From NCBI GenBank assembly GCA_963678675.1, contig OY783194.1, positions 21,368,278 through 21,432,277 of the forward strand: DNA of 64,000 bases, in the 5' to 3' direction. The DNA is from Xiphydria camelus. Taxonomy: Eukaryota; Arthropoda; Insecta; Hymenoptera; Xiphydriidae. The notes under the pieces were generated by a model, which made no database searches, was not told the origin of the DNA, and saw nothing but the letters and a program-made list of their open reading frames with translations. The first letter of the stretch is position 1. The number at the start of each line of letters is the position of its first letter. Positions 43,187 through 54,505 of this stretch are shown here, in pieces. The translations under genes and the position numbers were made by a program.

Positions 43187-43900
43187 TTAAGGGGGAACGC
43201 CACTGTGACGGCCCGAAAAATGACCGTTCTTCGTGAATTTTTTTGAAAGGATTAATAAATAGTTAAAGGGATGCGGTTTGTTGCATGCTATTACGTAGAC
43301 TTTCAACTTCATTTATGTACATTTTTATTTAAAAATATTGTAAATTGACAATGTTATTAACATGAATGTTACCCTCGAAAAAATGAACCGCCCTTGTCCC
43401 ACGTGTTTCGGTATGAAGGATTATTATCTGGAAAAAAAAATTTTTTTAAAAATATCTATAAGAATATGGCTATCGTTGTACGTAGGGTTTTTTTTCGCAA
43501 AATGCCGAAATATTGAAATTTTTCTTCGTTATTTTCGCAGTTTTTCGTATTCTAGCAGCTTTAAAAAATAGTAAAAATCAAAATTTCAAAAAACCCCTAC
43601 GTACAACGCGATAGCTATATACTTATAGATATTAAAATTTTTTTTCTTTTTTCAGATAATCCTTCATACCGAAATACGTGGGACAATGGGGAGGGCGGTT
43701 CATTTTTTCCGAGGGTAACATTCATGTTAATAACATTGTCAGTTTGGAATATTTTTAAATAAAAATGTTTACAAATGAAGCTGAAAGTTTACTTAATAGC
43801 ATGCAACAAACCGCATCCCTTTAACTATTTATTAACCCTTTCAAAAAAATTCACGAAAAACGGTCATTTTTCGGGCCGTCACAGTGGCGTTCCCCCTTAA
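43187..43900. mobile_element. Foldback MITE-like element, unit 14 (GGATTAAT variant)
   Basis: 714-bp form like unit 7 but with TTTTTTTAAAAATATC in the left arm, shared only with unit 18. The altered tract happens to open a 69-codon frame at 43362-43571, which is not considered a gene. Confidence 0.8.
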
Positions 43901-44144
43901 TCTGATAGTTACCGCTATACTTAGAAATAGTAAGTCTTCTTGTAGAGGGGAGAATGGCGAGTTCAAGAGATGACCGACCGGGGAAAGTTAATACCTGGCT
44001 TATCAGGTTTCGAGGATCGCTTCAACATTCCATGCAGCCTGAACCCTCGTTATGACTAAGGCCGAACAACGGTACCCTTGCCCGCTAGATCCGGGACGCG
44101 GAAAATACCCAACGTAATCCCTTGTTCTAATACCAGTCACTCCT

Positions 44145-44295
44145 AGCCAATCAGGGCGCATCGTGTAAGTTTACGTCATCCTCATCCAGCCAATCCGGGC
44201 GTACCGCGTCAGCGCACGCTACCCCCACCCACACACCGCCTTACAACTACTGTTAGATGTAAGATATATAAACCGCGACCAAATGCATGTTAGTC
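44145..44295 (+). promoter_or_regulatory. Promoter of F-box copy 14
   Basis: Same motif order; TATATAAA at 44265-44272. Upstream ORF at 44297-44500. Confidence 0.7.
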
Positions 44296-44579
44296 AATGC
44301 ATAACCGAAGTGTATCGCCGACCGTACACAGTGCAAGCGCTCTAGCTTTTATTCGGACGCTCATAATATCTCATACGCTCAGTCTCATATATTATCATCA
44401 GGGTAATCGATTCGCTGTACTTCGCGACTTCATCCAAAAGTGTGTTTGTGTGTATAACCAAGTGAACAGTGCTTCGTCCAGCATAGAGTATCCCCAGTGA
44501 AGCACATTCAGAAACAAAATCACCGCCGGGCGATAGTGAGAGCTCTGTAGCACCAGGACGGCGCAGTCAACCAACGCCG

Positions 44580-45869
44580 ATGGAAATATCTCTACCCGCT
44601 AAGCCTGAGAGGGCTTTGACGAAACGACAATTTCAGGCAGAGGCTGAACAGCGGCAATACTTCATGTTTTCCGACTACTACGCCTTGCTACGGATTTTCG
44701 AGTATCTCAACTTTCAGGACCTGCTGCGAGCGGCGAGAGTGTGTAGAATGTGGCGTGATCTCGCCGTGCATCCCTCGCTGTGGAGGACGGTGCGGATGAA
44801 GGGTAAGTGCGAGGTGACCGATTGGGACGGATTTGCGAAGGCGTTGAAGAGGTGCGGCACGCGACACTTGGATCTGAGTGAGATGGTGGTCGAGGAGGCG
44901 GAGTCCGACGCTATCTCGGAGAAATTCGTATCCGTAATATCAAGGTTTACGAATCTCGTTAAGCTGGAGCTGTTCCAGTGCCCTGCAAACGTCATCGAAG
45001 AAGTGATCGAGAACTGCCCGCAGTTGGAGGTGTTGAGTGCAATGTCGATAGAGCCCTGCTCTTCTTTGAATTTGAGCTCCGCCGGAAATCTGAAACGCTG
45101 TCAGGAGCTAAAATTGAGGGCGATAAACTGGATGTCCTTGGAGACGGGTCTCTCATCTTTGCAGACGCTGGCTCAGTTAACTCATTTTAGTCTGACGACT
45201 GTGGAAGAACTCTACGGGTTTGAACTTGACATTTTAGAATCGTTAACAACCCTGGAAACGCTTGAACTCGGAAAGTGTTCCTACCTTCATAAAGAATTCG
45301 GCACGCGGGTACTTCCGAAATTGCACAATTTGAAACGTCTTAGACTGGAGAATGGATTATTCTTGTGCTGTACGTTCGAGATACTCGAGGGCGTGTCGAA
45401 GCTGAAAAATTTGAGTCAATTGGAATTAGTCAACTTCGAAGTGAAGAACGGCTTCGACAAATACTTGGCGAAATGCAAGAATATCAAAAGGCTACTGATA
45501 ATACCGATTTATACATCGAATTATGCCATGTCGAACAACATGATTCTCAGTGGCGTCATGGAGTTATCAAATAACTTAACGCACTTCGGCTGGGGTTTTG
45601 CCGACACGGGCGATTTTATACCGGTGTTAAAACCAATTCCGTACTTGAAGTCGATCGAGAATATAGAAGATGATAGTTTAGAGGAAGACGATCAGGTGCT
45701 ACCGAACCTGACGGATTCGCAAGTATACATTTTGCGATTGTCTCAACTGCGGAAGCTTCTCCTCACCGCGTTGCCAAAGGCGCGGTTCGAAACCTTGGAA
45801 ATTCCCTTCGACACCAAGTGGCAGCAGATTATTTCAGATTCTACCGCTCTCTCAGTAACCAAGAGATAG
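44580..45869 (+). CDS. F-box/LRR protein, copy 14 (D81/G84/K87, R122, A401)
   Basis: M57 with N81D, E84G, E87K, M122R and T401A; E114 is retained. T401A is found only here and in copy 18. Upstream it has the copy 7/12-type MITE-like element (3,311-bp unit), so the unit joins one upstream type to another coding haplotype. The stop is followed by ATAGAG. Confidence 0.9.
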   Translation: MEISLPAKPERALTKRQFQAEAEQRQYFMFSDYYALLRIFEYLNFQDLLRAARVCRMWRDLAVHPSLWRTVRMKGKCEVTDWDGFAKALKRCGTRHLDLSEMVVEEAESDAISEKFVSVISRFTNLVKLELFQCPANVIEEVIENCPQLEVLSAMSIEPCSSLNLSSAGNLKRCQELKLRAINWMSLETGLSSLQTLAQLTHFSLTTVEELYGFELDILESLTTLETLELGKCSYLHKEFGTRVLPKLHNLKRLRLENGLFLCCTFEILEGVSKLKNLSQLELVNFEVKNGFDKYLAKCKNIKRLLIIPIYTSNYAMSNNMILSGVMELSNNLTHFGWGFADTGDFIPVLKPIPYLKSIENIEDDSLEEDDQVLPNLTDSQVYILRLSQLRKLLLTALPKARFETLEIPFDTKWQQIISDSTALSVTKR

Positions 45870-45935
45870 ATAGAGTAATCGCTAAAGAATTCAAGGAAGC
45901 GAACGATGCGAGATGATTAACATTTTCTTTTAATT

Positions 45936-46277
45936 TTATTCTGCCTCGTCATCGTCAAGGAGGTTCTTATCTAGTATATTCAACAAAAGTATCGTGTTTC
46001 CGTATATTATATTTATACACACGTCGATATTGATGGCAGAAATAAGATCGTACGGTATTTGCATTCCCGACAGGAGCGACGCGATATCGCTAACGATTTG
46101 AGTCAATAAGTCTCTGGATATGACAATTCGTAAAACCTAGTCTCTCATTATTACACGTACATTAGCTGTCATCCGACACTTTACCATGTCCCTAAATATT
46201 ACGACACTGCCATTTGGCGTAATTGTACGAAAAGGGGAAACAAAGATATCAAATTTCCTTAAAAAAATTGCTCCCTC
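45936..46277 (-). pseudogene. Antisense frame remnant, unit 14
   Basis: Same broken frame as in unit 1; no difference noticed. Confidence 0.3.
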
Positions 46278-46497
46278 TTACGGTGGACGAAATTTGACAC
46301 AACGGTTCATACCGCTCGACATTATTGCTATCTAAGTAAAGCACTAATTTAGAATTAATCCCATCATCGGTCACATAATGACAAGGCGAGCGGTCTGTTT
46401 CGGCTAATCCAGGCTGCTAATGAGTTCGCTGCAGTCCCGCACCTTCCCGGAAAGGGCTAATTGCTGGACGAGTCGGAATAGATCGTTTTCCGCATAC

Positions 46498-47208
46498 TTA
46501 AGGGGGAACGCCACTGTGACGGCCCGAAAAATGACCGTTCTTCGTGAATTTTTTTGAAAGGGTTAATAAATAGTTAAAGGGATGCGGTTTGTTGCATGCT
46601 ATTACGTAGACTTTCAACTTCATTTATGTACATTTTTATTTAAAAATATTGTAAATTGACAATGTTATTAACATGAATGTTACCCTCGAAAAAATGAACC
46701 GCCCTTGTCCCACGTGTTTCGGTATGAAGGATTATCTGGAAAAAAAAATTTTTTTTTAAATATCTATAAGAATGTGGCTATCGTTGTACGTAGGGTTTTT
46801 TTTCGCAAAATGCCGAAATATTGAAATTTTTCTTCGTTATTTTCGCAGTTTTTCGTATTCTAGCAGCTTGAAAAAATAGTAAAAATCAAAATTTCAAAAA
46901 ACCCCTACGTACAACGCGATAGCTATATACTTATAGATATTAAAATTTTTTTTCTTTTTTCAGATAATCCTTCATACCGAAATACGTGGGACAATGGGGA
47001 GGGCGGTTCATTTTTTCCGAGGGTAACATTCATGTTAATAACATTGTCAGTTTGGAATATTTTTAAATAAAAATGTTTACAAATGAAGCTGAAAGTTTAC
47101 TTAATAGCATGCAACAAACCGCATCCCTTTAACTATTTATTAACCCTTTCAAAAAAATTCACGAAAAACGGTCATTTTTCGGGCCGTCACAGTGGCGTTC
47201 CCCCTTAA
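46498..47208. mobile_element. Foldback MITE-like element, unit 15 (short form)
   Basis: 711-bp form as in unit 8, with TTTTTCGGGCC. Confidence 0.8.
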
Positions 47209-47452
47209 TCTGATAGTTACCGCTATACTTAGAAATAGTAAGTCTTCTTGTAGAGGGGAGAATGGCGAGTTCAAGAGATGACCGACCGGGGAAAGTTAAT
47301 ACCTGGCTTATCAGGTTTCGAGGATCGCTTCAACATTCCATGCAGCCTGAACCCTCGTTATGACTAAGGCCGAACAACGGTACCCTTGCCCGCTAGATCC
47401 GGGACGCGGAAAATACCCAACGTAATCCCTTGTTCTAATACCAGTCACTCCT

Positions 47453-47603
47453 AGCCAATCAGGGCGCATCGTGTAAGTTTACGTCATCCTCATCCAGCCA
47501 ATCCGGGCGTACCGCGTCAGCGCACGCTACCCCCACCCACACACCGCCTTACAACTACTGTTAGATGTAAGATATATAAACCGCGACCAAATGCATGTTA
47601 GTC
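47453..47603 (+). promoter_or_regulatory. Promoter of F-box copy 15
   Basis: Same motif order; TATATAAA at 47573-47580. Upstream ORF at 47605-47808. Confidence 0.7.
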
Positions 47604-47887
47604 AATGCATAACCGAAGTGTATCGCCGACCGTACACAGTGCAAGCGCTCTAGCTTTTATTCGGACGCTCATAATATCTCATACGCTCAGTCTCATATAT
47701 TATCATCAGGGTAATCGATTCGCTGTACTTCGCGACTTCATCCAAAAGTGTGTTTGTGTGTATAACCAAGTGAACAGTGCTTCGTCCAGCATAGAGTATC
47801 CCCAGTGAAGCACATTCAGAAACAAAATCACCGCCGGGCGATAGTGAGAGCTCTGTAGCACCAGGACGGCGCAGTCAACCAACGCCG

Positions 47888-49177
47888 ATGGAAATATCTC
47901 TACCCGCTAAGCCTGAGAGGGCTTTGACGAAACGACAATTTCAGGCAGAGGCTGAACAGCGGCAATACTTCATGTTTTCCGACTACTACGCCTTGCTACG
48001 GATTTTCGAGTATCTCAACTTTCAGGACCTGCTGCGAGCGGCGAGAGTGTGTAGAATGTGGCGTGATCTCGCCGTGCATCCCTCGCTGTGGAGGACGGTG
48101 CGGATGAAGGGTAAGTGCGAGGTGACCGATTGGGACGGATTTGCGAAGGCGTTGAAGAGGTGCGGCACGCGACACTTGGATCTGAGTGAGATGGTGGTCG
48201 AGGAGGCGGAGTCCGACGCTATCTCGGAGAAATTCGTATCCGTAATATCAAGGTTTACGAATCTCGTTAAGCTGGAGCTGTTCCAGTGCCCTGCAAACGT
48301 CATCGAAGAAGTGATCGAGAACTGCCCGCAGTTGGAGGTGTTGAGTGCAATGTCGATAGAGCCCTGCTCTTCTTTGAATTTGAGCTCCGCCGGAAATCTG
48401 AAACGCTGTCAGGAGCTAAAATTGAGGGCGATAAACTGGATGTCCTTGGAGACGGGTCTCTCATCTTTGCAGACGCTGGCTCAGTTAACTCATTTTAGTC
48501 TGACGACTGTGGAAGAACTCTACGGGTTTGAACTTGACATTTTAGAATCGTTAACAACCCTGGAAACGCTTGAACTCGGAAAGTGTTCCTACCTTCATAA
48601 AGAATTCGGCACGCGGGTACTTCCGAAATTGCACAATTTGAAACGTCTTAGACTGGAGAATGGATTATTCTTGTGCTGTACGTTCGAGATACTCGAGGGC
48701 GTGTCGAAGCTGAAAAATTTGAGTCAATTGGAATTAGTCAACTTCGAAGTGAAGAACGGCTTCGACAAATACTTGGCGAAATGCAAGAATATCAAAAGGC
48801 TACTGATAATACCGATTTATACATCGAATTATGCCATGTCGAACAACATGATTCTCAGTGGCGTCATGGAGTTATCAAATAACTTAACGCACTTCGGCTG
48901 GGGTTTTGCCGACACGGGCGATTTTATACCGGTGTTAAAACCAATTCCGTACTTGAAGTCGATCGAGAATATAGAAGATGATAGTTTAGAGGAAGACGAT
49001 CAGGTGCTACCGAACCTGACGGATTCGCAAGTATACATTTTGCGATTGTCTCAACTGCGGAAGCTTCTCCTCACCGCGTTGCCAAAGACGCGGTTCGAAA
49101 CCTTGGAAATTCCCTTCGACACCAAGTGGCAGCAGATTATTTCAGATTCTACCGCTCTCTCAGTAACCAAGAGATAG
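47888..49177 (+). CDS. F-box/LRR protein, copy 15 (D81/G84/K87, R122)
   Basis: M57 with N81D, E84G, E87K and M122R; E114 and T401 as in copy 1. It resembles copy 8 except for E114. The unit is 3,308 bp with the EYPQ upstream ORF, and the stop is followed by ATAAAG. A private A-to-T change at 49569 in the tail of this unit puts a stop into the antisense frame. Confidence 0.9.
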   Translation: MEISLPAKPERALTKRQFQAEAEQRQYFMFSDYYALLRIFEYLNFQDLLRAARVCRMWRDLAVHPSLWRTVRMKGKCEVTDWDGFAKALKRCGTRHLDLSEMVVEEAESDAISEKFVSVISRFTNLVKLELFQCPANVIEEVIENCPQLEVLSAMSIEPCSSLNLSSAGNLKRCQELKLRAINWMSLETGLSSLQTLAQLTHFSLTTVEELYGFELDILESLTTLETLELGKCSYLHKEFGTRVLPKLHNLKRLRLENGLFLCCTFEILEGVSKLKNLSQLELVNFEVKNGFDKYLAKCKNIKRLLIIPIYTSNYAMSNNMILSGVMELSNNLTHFGWGFADTGDFIPVLKPIPYLKSIENIEDDSLEEDDQVLPNLTDSQVYILRLSQLRKLLLTALPKTRFETLEIPFDTKWQQIISDSTALSVTKR

Positions 49178-49243
49178 ATAAAGTAATCGCTAAAGAATTC
49201 AAGGAAGCGAACGATGCGAGATGATTAACATTTTCTTTTAATT

Positions 49244-49585
49244 TTATTCTGCCTCGTCATCGTCAAGGAGGTTCTTATCTAGTATATTCAACAAAAGTAT
49301 CGTGTTTCCGTATATTATATTTATACACACGTCGATATTGATGGCAGAAATAAGATCGTACGGTATTTGCATTCCCGACAGGAGCGACGCGATATCGCTA
49401 ACGATTTGAGTCAATAAGTCTCTGGATATGACAATTCGTAAAACCTAGTCTCTCATTATTACACGTACATTAGCTGTCATCCGACACTTTACCATGTCCC
49501 TAAATATTACGACACTGCCATTTGGCGTAATTGTACGAAAAGGGGAAACAAAGATATCAAATTTCCTTTAAAAAATTGCTCCCTC
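49244..49585 (-). pseudogene. Antisense frame remnant, unit 15 (extra stop)
   Basis: A-to-T at 49569 turns a leucine TTA codon of the first open stretch into TAA, so this copy carries a second stop. This argues against the first stretch being under selection as coding sequence. Confidence 0.3.
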
Positions 49586-49805
49586 TTACGGTGGACGAAA
49601 TTTGACACAACGGTTCATACCGCTCGACATTATTGCTATCTAAGTAAAGCACTAATTTAGAATTAATCCCATCATCGGTCACATAATGACAAGGCGAGCG
49701 GTCTGTTTCGGCTAATCCAGGCTGCTAATGAGTTCGCTGCAGTCCCGCACCTTCCCGGAAAGGGCTAATTGCTGGACGAGTCGGAATAGATCGTTTTCCG
49801 CATAC

Positions 49806-50518
49806 TTAAGGGGGAACGCCACTGTGACGGCCCGAAAAATGACCGTTCTTCGTGAATTTTTTTGAAAGGGTTAATAAATAGTTAAAGGGATGCGGTTTGT
49901 TGCATGCTATTACGTAGACTTTCAACTTCATTTATGTACATTTTTATTTAAAAATATTGTAAATTGACAATGTTATTAACATGAATGTTACCCTCGAAAA
50001 AATGAACCGCCCTTGTCCCACGTGTTTCGGTATGAAGGATTATTATCTGGAAAAAAAATTTTTTTTTTAATATCTATAAGAATGTGGCTATCGTTGTACG
50101 TAGGGTTTTTTTTCGCAAAATGCCGAAATATTGAAATTTTTCTTCGTTATTTTCGCAGTTTTTCGTATTCTAGCAGCTTGAAAAAATAGTAAAAATCAAA
50201 ATTTCAAAAAACCCCTACGTACAACGCGATAGCTATATACTTATAGATATTAAAATTTTTTTTCTTTTTTCAGATAATCCTTCATACCGAAGTACGTGGG
50301 ACAATGGGGAGGGCGGTTCATTTTTTCCGAGGGTAACATTCATGTTAATAACATTGTCAGTTTGGAATATTTTTAAATAAAAATGTTTACAAATGAAGCT
50401 GAAAGTTTACTTAATAGCATGCAACAAACCGCATCCCTTTAACTATTTATTAACCCTTTCAAAAAAATTCACGAAAAACGGTCATTTTTCGGGCCGTCAC
50501 AGTGGCGTTCCCCCTTAA
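49806..50518. mobile_element. Foldback MITE-like element, unit 16
   Basis: 713-bp form as in unit 10 (TTTAATATC), with a private G at 50292. Confidence 0.8.
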
Positions 50519-50762
50519 TCTGATAGTTACCGCTATACTTAGAAATAGTAAGTCTTCTTGTAGAGGGGAGAATGGCGAGTTCAAGAGATGACCGACCGGG
50601 GAAAGTTAATACCTGGCTTATCAGGTTTCGAGGATCGCTTCAACATTCCATGCAGCCTGAACCCTCGTTATGACTAAGGCCGAACAACGGTACCCTTGCC
50701 CGCTAGATCCGGGACGCGGAAAATACCCAACGTAATCCCTTGTTCTAATACCAGTCACTCCT

Positions 50763-50913
50763 AGCCAATCAGGGCGCATCGTGTAAGTTTACGTCATCCT
50801 CATCCAGCCAATCCGGGCGTACCGCGTCAGCGCACGCTACCCCCACCCACACACCGCCTTACAACTACTGTTAGATGTAAGATATATAAACCGCGACCAA
50901 ATGCATGTTAGTC
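50763..50913 (+). promoter_or_regulatory. Promoter of F-box copy 16
   Basis: Same motif order; TATATAAA at 50883-50890. Upstream ORF at 50915-51118. Confidence 0.7.
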
Positions 50914-51197
50914 AATGCATAACCGAAGTGTATCGCCGACCGTACACAGTGCAAGCGCTCTAGCTTTTATTCGGACGCTCATAATATCTCATACGCTCAG
51001 TCTCATATATTATCATCAGGGTAATCGATTCGCTGTACTTCGCGACTTCATCCAAAAGTGTGTTTGTGTGTATAACCAAGTGAACAGTGCTTCGTCCAGC
51101 ATAGAGTATCCCCAGTGAAGCACATTCAGAAACAAAATCACCGCCGGGCGATAGTGAGAGCTCTGTAGCACCAGGACGGCGCAGTCAACCAACGCCG

Positions 51198-52487
51198 ATG
51201 GAAATATCTCTACCCGCTAAGCCTGAGAGGGCTTTGACGAAACGACAATTTCAGGCAGAGGCTGAACAGCGGCAATACTTCATGTTTTCCGACTACTACG
51301 CCTTGCTACGGATTTTCGAGTATCTCAACTTTCAGGACCTGCTGCGAGCGGCGAGAGTGTGTAGAATGTGGCGTGATCTCGCCGTGCATCCCTCGCTGTG
51401 GAGGACGGTGCGGATGAAGGGTAAGTGCGAGGTGACCGATTGGGACGGATTTGCGAAGGCGTTGAAGAGGTGCGGCACGCGACACTTGGATCTGAGTGAG
51501 ATGGTGGTCGAGGAGGCGGAGTCCGACGCTATCTCGGAGAAATTCGTATCCGTAATATCAATGTTTACGAATCTCGTTAAGCTGGAGCTGTTCCAGTGCC
51601 CTGCAAACGTCATCGAAGAAGTGATCGAGAACTGCCCGCAGTTGGAGGTGTTGAGTGCAATGTCGATAGAGCCCTGCTCTTCTTTGAATTTGAGCTCCGC
51701 CGGAAATCTGAAACGCTGTCAGGAGCTAAAATTGAGGGCGATAAACTGGATGTCCTTGGAGACGGGTCTCTCATCTTTGCAGACGCTGGCTCAGTTAACT
51801 CATTTTAGTCTGACGACTGTGGAAGAACTCTACGGGTTTGAACTTGACATTTTAGAATCGTTAACAACCCTGGAAACGCTTGAACTCGGAAAGTGTTCCT
51901 ACCTTCATAAAGAATTCGGCACGCGGGTACTTCCGAAATTGCACAATTTGAAACGTCTTAGACTGGAGAATGGATTATTCTTGTGCTGTACGTTCGAGAT
52001 ACTCGAGGGCGTGTCGAAGCTGAAAAATTTGAGTCAATTGGAATTAGTCAACTTCGAAGTGAAGAACGGCTTCGACAAATACTTGGCGAAATGCAAGAAT
52101 ATCAAAAGGCTACTGATAATACCGATTTATACATCGAATTATGCCATGTCGAACAACATGATTCTCAGTGGCGTCATGGAGTTATCAAATAACTTAACGC
52201 ACTTCGGCTGGGGTTTTGCCGACACGGGCGATTTTATACCGGTGTTAAAACCAATTCCGTACTTGAAGTCGATCGAGAATATAGAAGATGATAGTTTAGA
52301 GGAAGACGATCAGGTGCTACCGAACCTGACGGATTCGCAAGTCTACATTTTGCGATTGTCTCAACTGCGGAAGCTTCTCCTCACCGCGTTGCCAAAGACG
52401 CGGTTCGAAACCTTGGAAATTCCCTTCGACACCAAGTGGCAGCAGATTATTTCAGATTCTACCGCTCTCTCAGTAACCAAGAGATAG
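51198..52487 (+). CDS. F-box/LRR protein, copy 16 (D81/G84/K87 with M122; mosaic)
   Basis: M57 with N81D, E84G and E87K but the common M122, a combination seen nowhere else. The switch between haplotypes falls between codons 87 and 122. The unit is 3,310 bp with the copy 10-type element upstream and a private G at 50292. V382 uses GTC instead of GTA, the only synonymous coding change noticed in the array. The stop is followed by ATAGAG. Confidence 0.9.
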   Translation: MEISLPAKPERALTKRQFQAEAEQRQYFMFSDYYALLRIFEYLNFQDLLRAARVCRMWRDLAVHPSLWRTVRMKGKCEVTDWDGFAKALKRCGTRHLDLSEMVVEEAESDAISEKFVSVISMFTNLVKLELFQCPANVIEEVIENCPQLEVLSAMSIEPCSSLNLSSAGNLKRCQELKLRAINWMSLETGLSSLQTLAQLTHFSLTTVEELYGFELDILESLTTLETLELGKCSYLHKEFGTRVLPKLHNLKRLRLENGLFLCCTFEILEGVSKLKNLSQLELVNFEVKNGFDKYLAKCKNIKRLLIIPIYTSNYAMSNNMILSGVMELSNNLTHFGWGFADTGDFIPVLKPIPYLKSIENIEDDSLEEDDQVLPNLTDSQVYILRLSQLRKLLLTALPKTRFETLEIPFDTKWQQIISDSTALSVTKR

Positions 52488-52553
52488 ATAGAGTAATCGC
52501 TAAAGAATTCAAGGAAGCGAACGATGCGAGATGATTAACATTTTCTTTTAATT

Positions 52554-52895
52554 TTATTCTGCCTCGTCATCGTCAAGGAGGTTCTTATCTAGTATATTCA
52601 ACAAAAGTATCGTGTTTCCGTATATTATATTTATACACACGTCGATATTGATGGCAGAAATAAGATCGTACGGTATTTGCATTCCCGACAGGAGCGACGC
52701 GATATCGCTAACGATTTGAGTCAATAAGTCTCTGGATATGACAATTCGTAAAACCTAGTCTCTCATTATTACACGTACATTAGCTGTCATCCGACACTTT
52801 ACCATGTCCCTAAATATTACGACACTGCCATTTGGCGTAATTGTACGAAAAGGGGAAACAAAGATATCAAATTTCCTTAAAAAAATTGCTCCCTC
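52554..52895 (-). pseudogene. Antisense frame remnant, unit 16
   Basis: Same broken frame as in unit 1; no difference noticed. Confidence 0.3.
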
Positions 52896-53115
52896 TTACG
52901 GTGGACGAAATTTGACACAACGGTTCATACCGCTCGACATTATTGCTATCTAAGTAAAGCACTAATTTAGAATTAATCCCATCATCGGTCACATAATGAC
53001 AAGGCGAGCGGTCTGTTTCGGCTAATCCAGGCTGCTAATGAGTTCGCTGCAGTCCCGCACCTTCCCGGAAAGGGCTAATTGCTGGACGAGTCGGAATAGA
53101 TCGTTTTCCGCATAC

Positions 53116-53826
53116 TTAAGGGGGAACGCCACTGTGACGGCCCGAAAAATGACCGTTCTTCGTGAATTTTTTTGAAAGGGTTAATAAATAGTTAAAGGGA
53201 TGCGGTTTGTTGCATGCTATTACGTAGACTTTCAACTTCATTTATGTACATTTTTATTTAAAAATATTGTAAATTGACAATGTTATTAACATGAATGTTA
53301 CCCTCGAAAAAATGAACCGCCCTTGTCCCACGTGTTTCGGTATGAAGGATTATCTGGAAAAAAAAATTTTTTTTTAAATATCTATAAGAATGTGGCTATC
53401 GTTGTACGTAGGGTTTTTTTTCGCAAAATGCCGAAATATTGAAATTTTTCTTCGTTATTTTCGCAGTTTTTCGTATTCTAGCAGCTTGAAAAAATAGTAC
53501 AAATCAAAATTTCAAAAAACCCCTACGTACAACGCGATAGCTATATACTTATAGATATTAAAATTTTTTTTCTTTTTTCAGATAATCCTTCATACCGAAA
53601 TACGTGGGACAATGGGGAGGGCGGTTCATTTTTTCCGAGGGTAACATTCATGTTAATAACATTGTCAGTTTGGAATATTTTTAAATAAAAATGTTTACAA
53701 ATGAAGCTGAAAGTTTACTTAATAGCATGCAACAAACCGCATCCCTTTAACTATTTATTAACCCTTTCAAAAAAATTCACGAAAAACGGTCATTTTTTGG
53801 GCCGTCACAGTGGCGTTCCCCCTTAA
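53116..53826. mobile_element. Foldback MITE-like element, unit 17 (short form)
   Basis: 711-bp form carrying the AGTACAAATC marker (C at 53500) shared with unit 13. Confidence 0.8.
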
Positions 53827-54070
53827 TCTGATAGTTACCGCTATACTTAGAAATAGTAAGTCTTCTTGTAGAGGGGAGAATGGCGAGTTCAAGAGATGAC
53901 CGACCGGGGAAAGTTAATACCTGGCTTATCAGGTTTCGAGGATCGCTTTAACATTCCATGCAGCCTGAACCCTCGTTATGACTAAGGCCGAACAACGGTA
54001 CCCTTGCCCGCTAGATCCGGGAAGCGGAAAATACCCAACGTAATCCCTTGTTCTAATACCAGTCACTCCT

Positions 54071-54221
54071 AGCCAATCAGGGCGCATCGTGTAAGTTTAC
54101 GTCATCCTCATCCAGCCAATCCGGGCGTACCGCGTCAGCGCACGCTACCCCCACCCACACACCGCCTTACAACTACTGTTAGATGTAAGATATATAAACC
54201 GCGACCAAATGCATGTTAGTC
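54071..54221 (+). promoter_or_regulatory. Promoter of F-box copy 17
   Basis: Same motif order; TATATAAA at 54191-54198. Upstream ORF at 54223-54426, ending GYPQ. The leader has C at 54446, shared with copy 13. Confidence 0.7.
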
Positions 54222-54505
54222 AATGCATAACCGAAGTGTATCGCCGACCGTACACAGTGCAAGCGCTCTAGCTTTTATTCGGACGCTCATAATATCTCAT
54301 ACGCTCAGTCTCATATATTATCATCAGGGTAATCGATTCGCTGTACTTCGCGACTTCATCCAAAAGTGTGTTTGTGTGTATAACCAAGTGAACAGTGCTT
54401 CGTCCAGCATAGGGTATCCCCAGTGAAGCACATTCAGAAACAAAACCACCGCCGGGCGATAGTGAGAGCTCTGTAGCACCAGGACGGCGCAGTCAACCAA
54501 CGCCG

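Noticed and set aside
43362..43571. 69-codon ORF in the foldback element of units 14 and 18 (second copy 56599-56808)
   Set aside because: Opened by a changed A/T tract in two of twenty elements; low complexity and closed in all other units.
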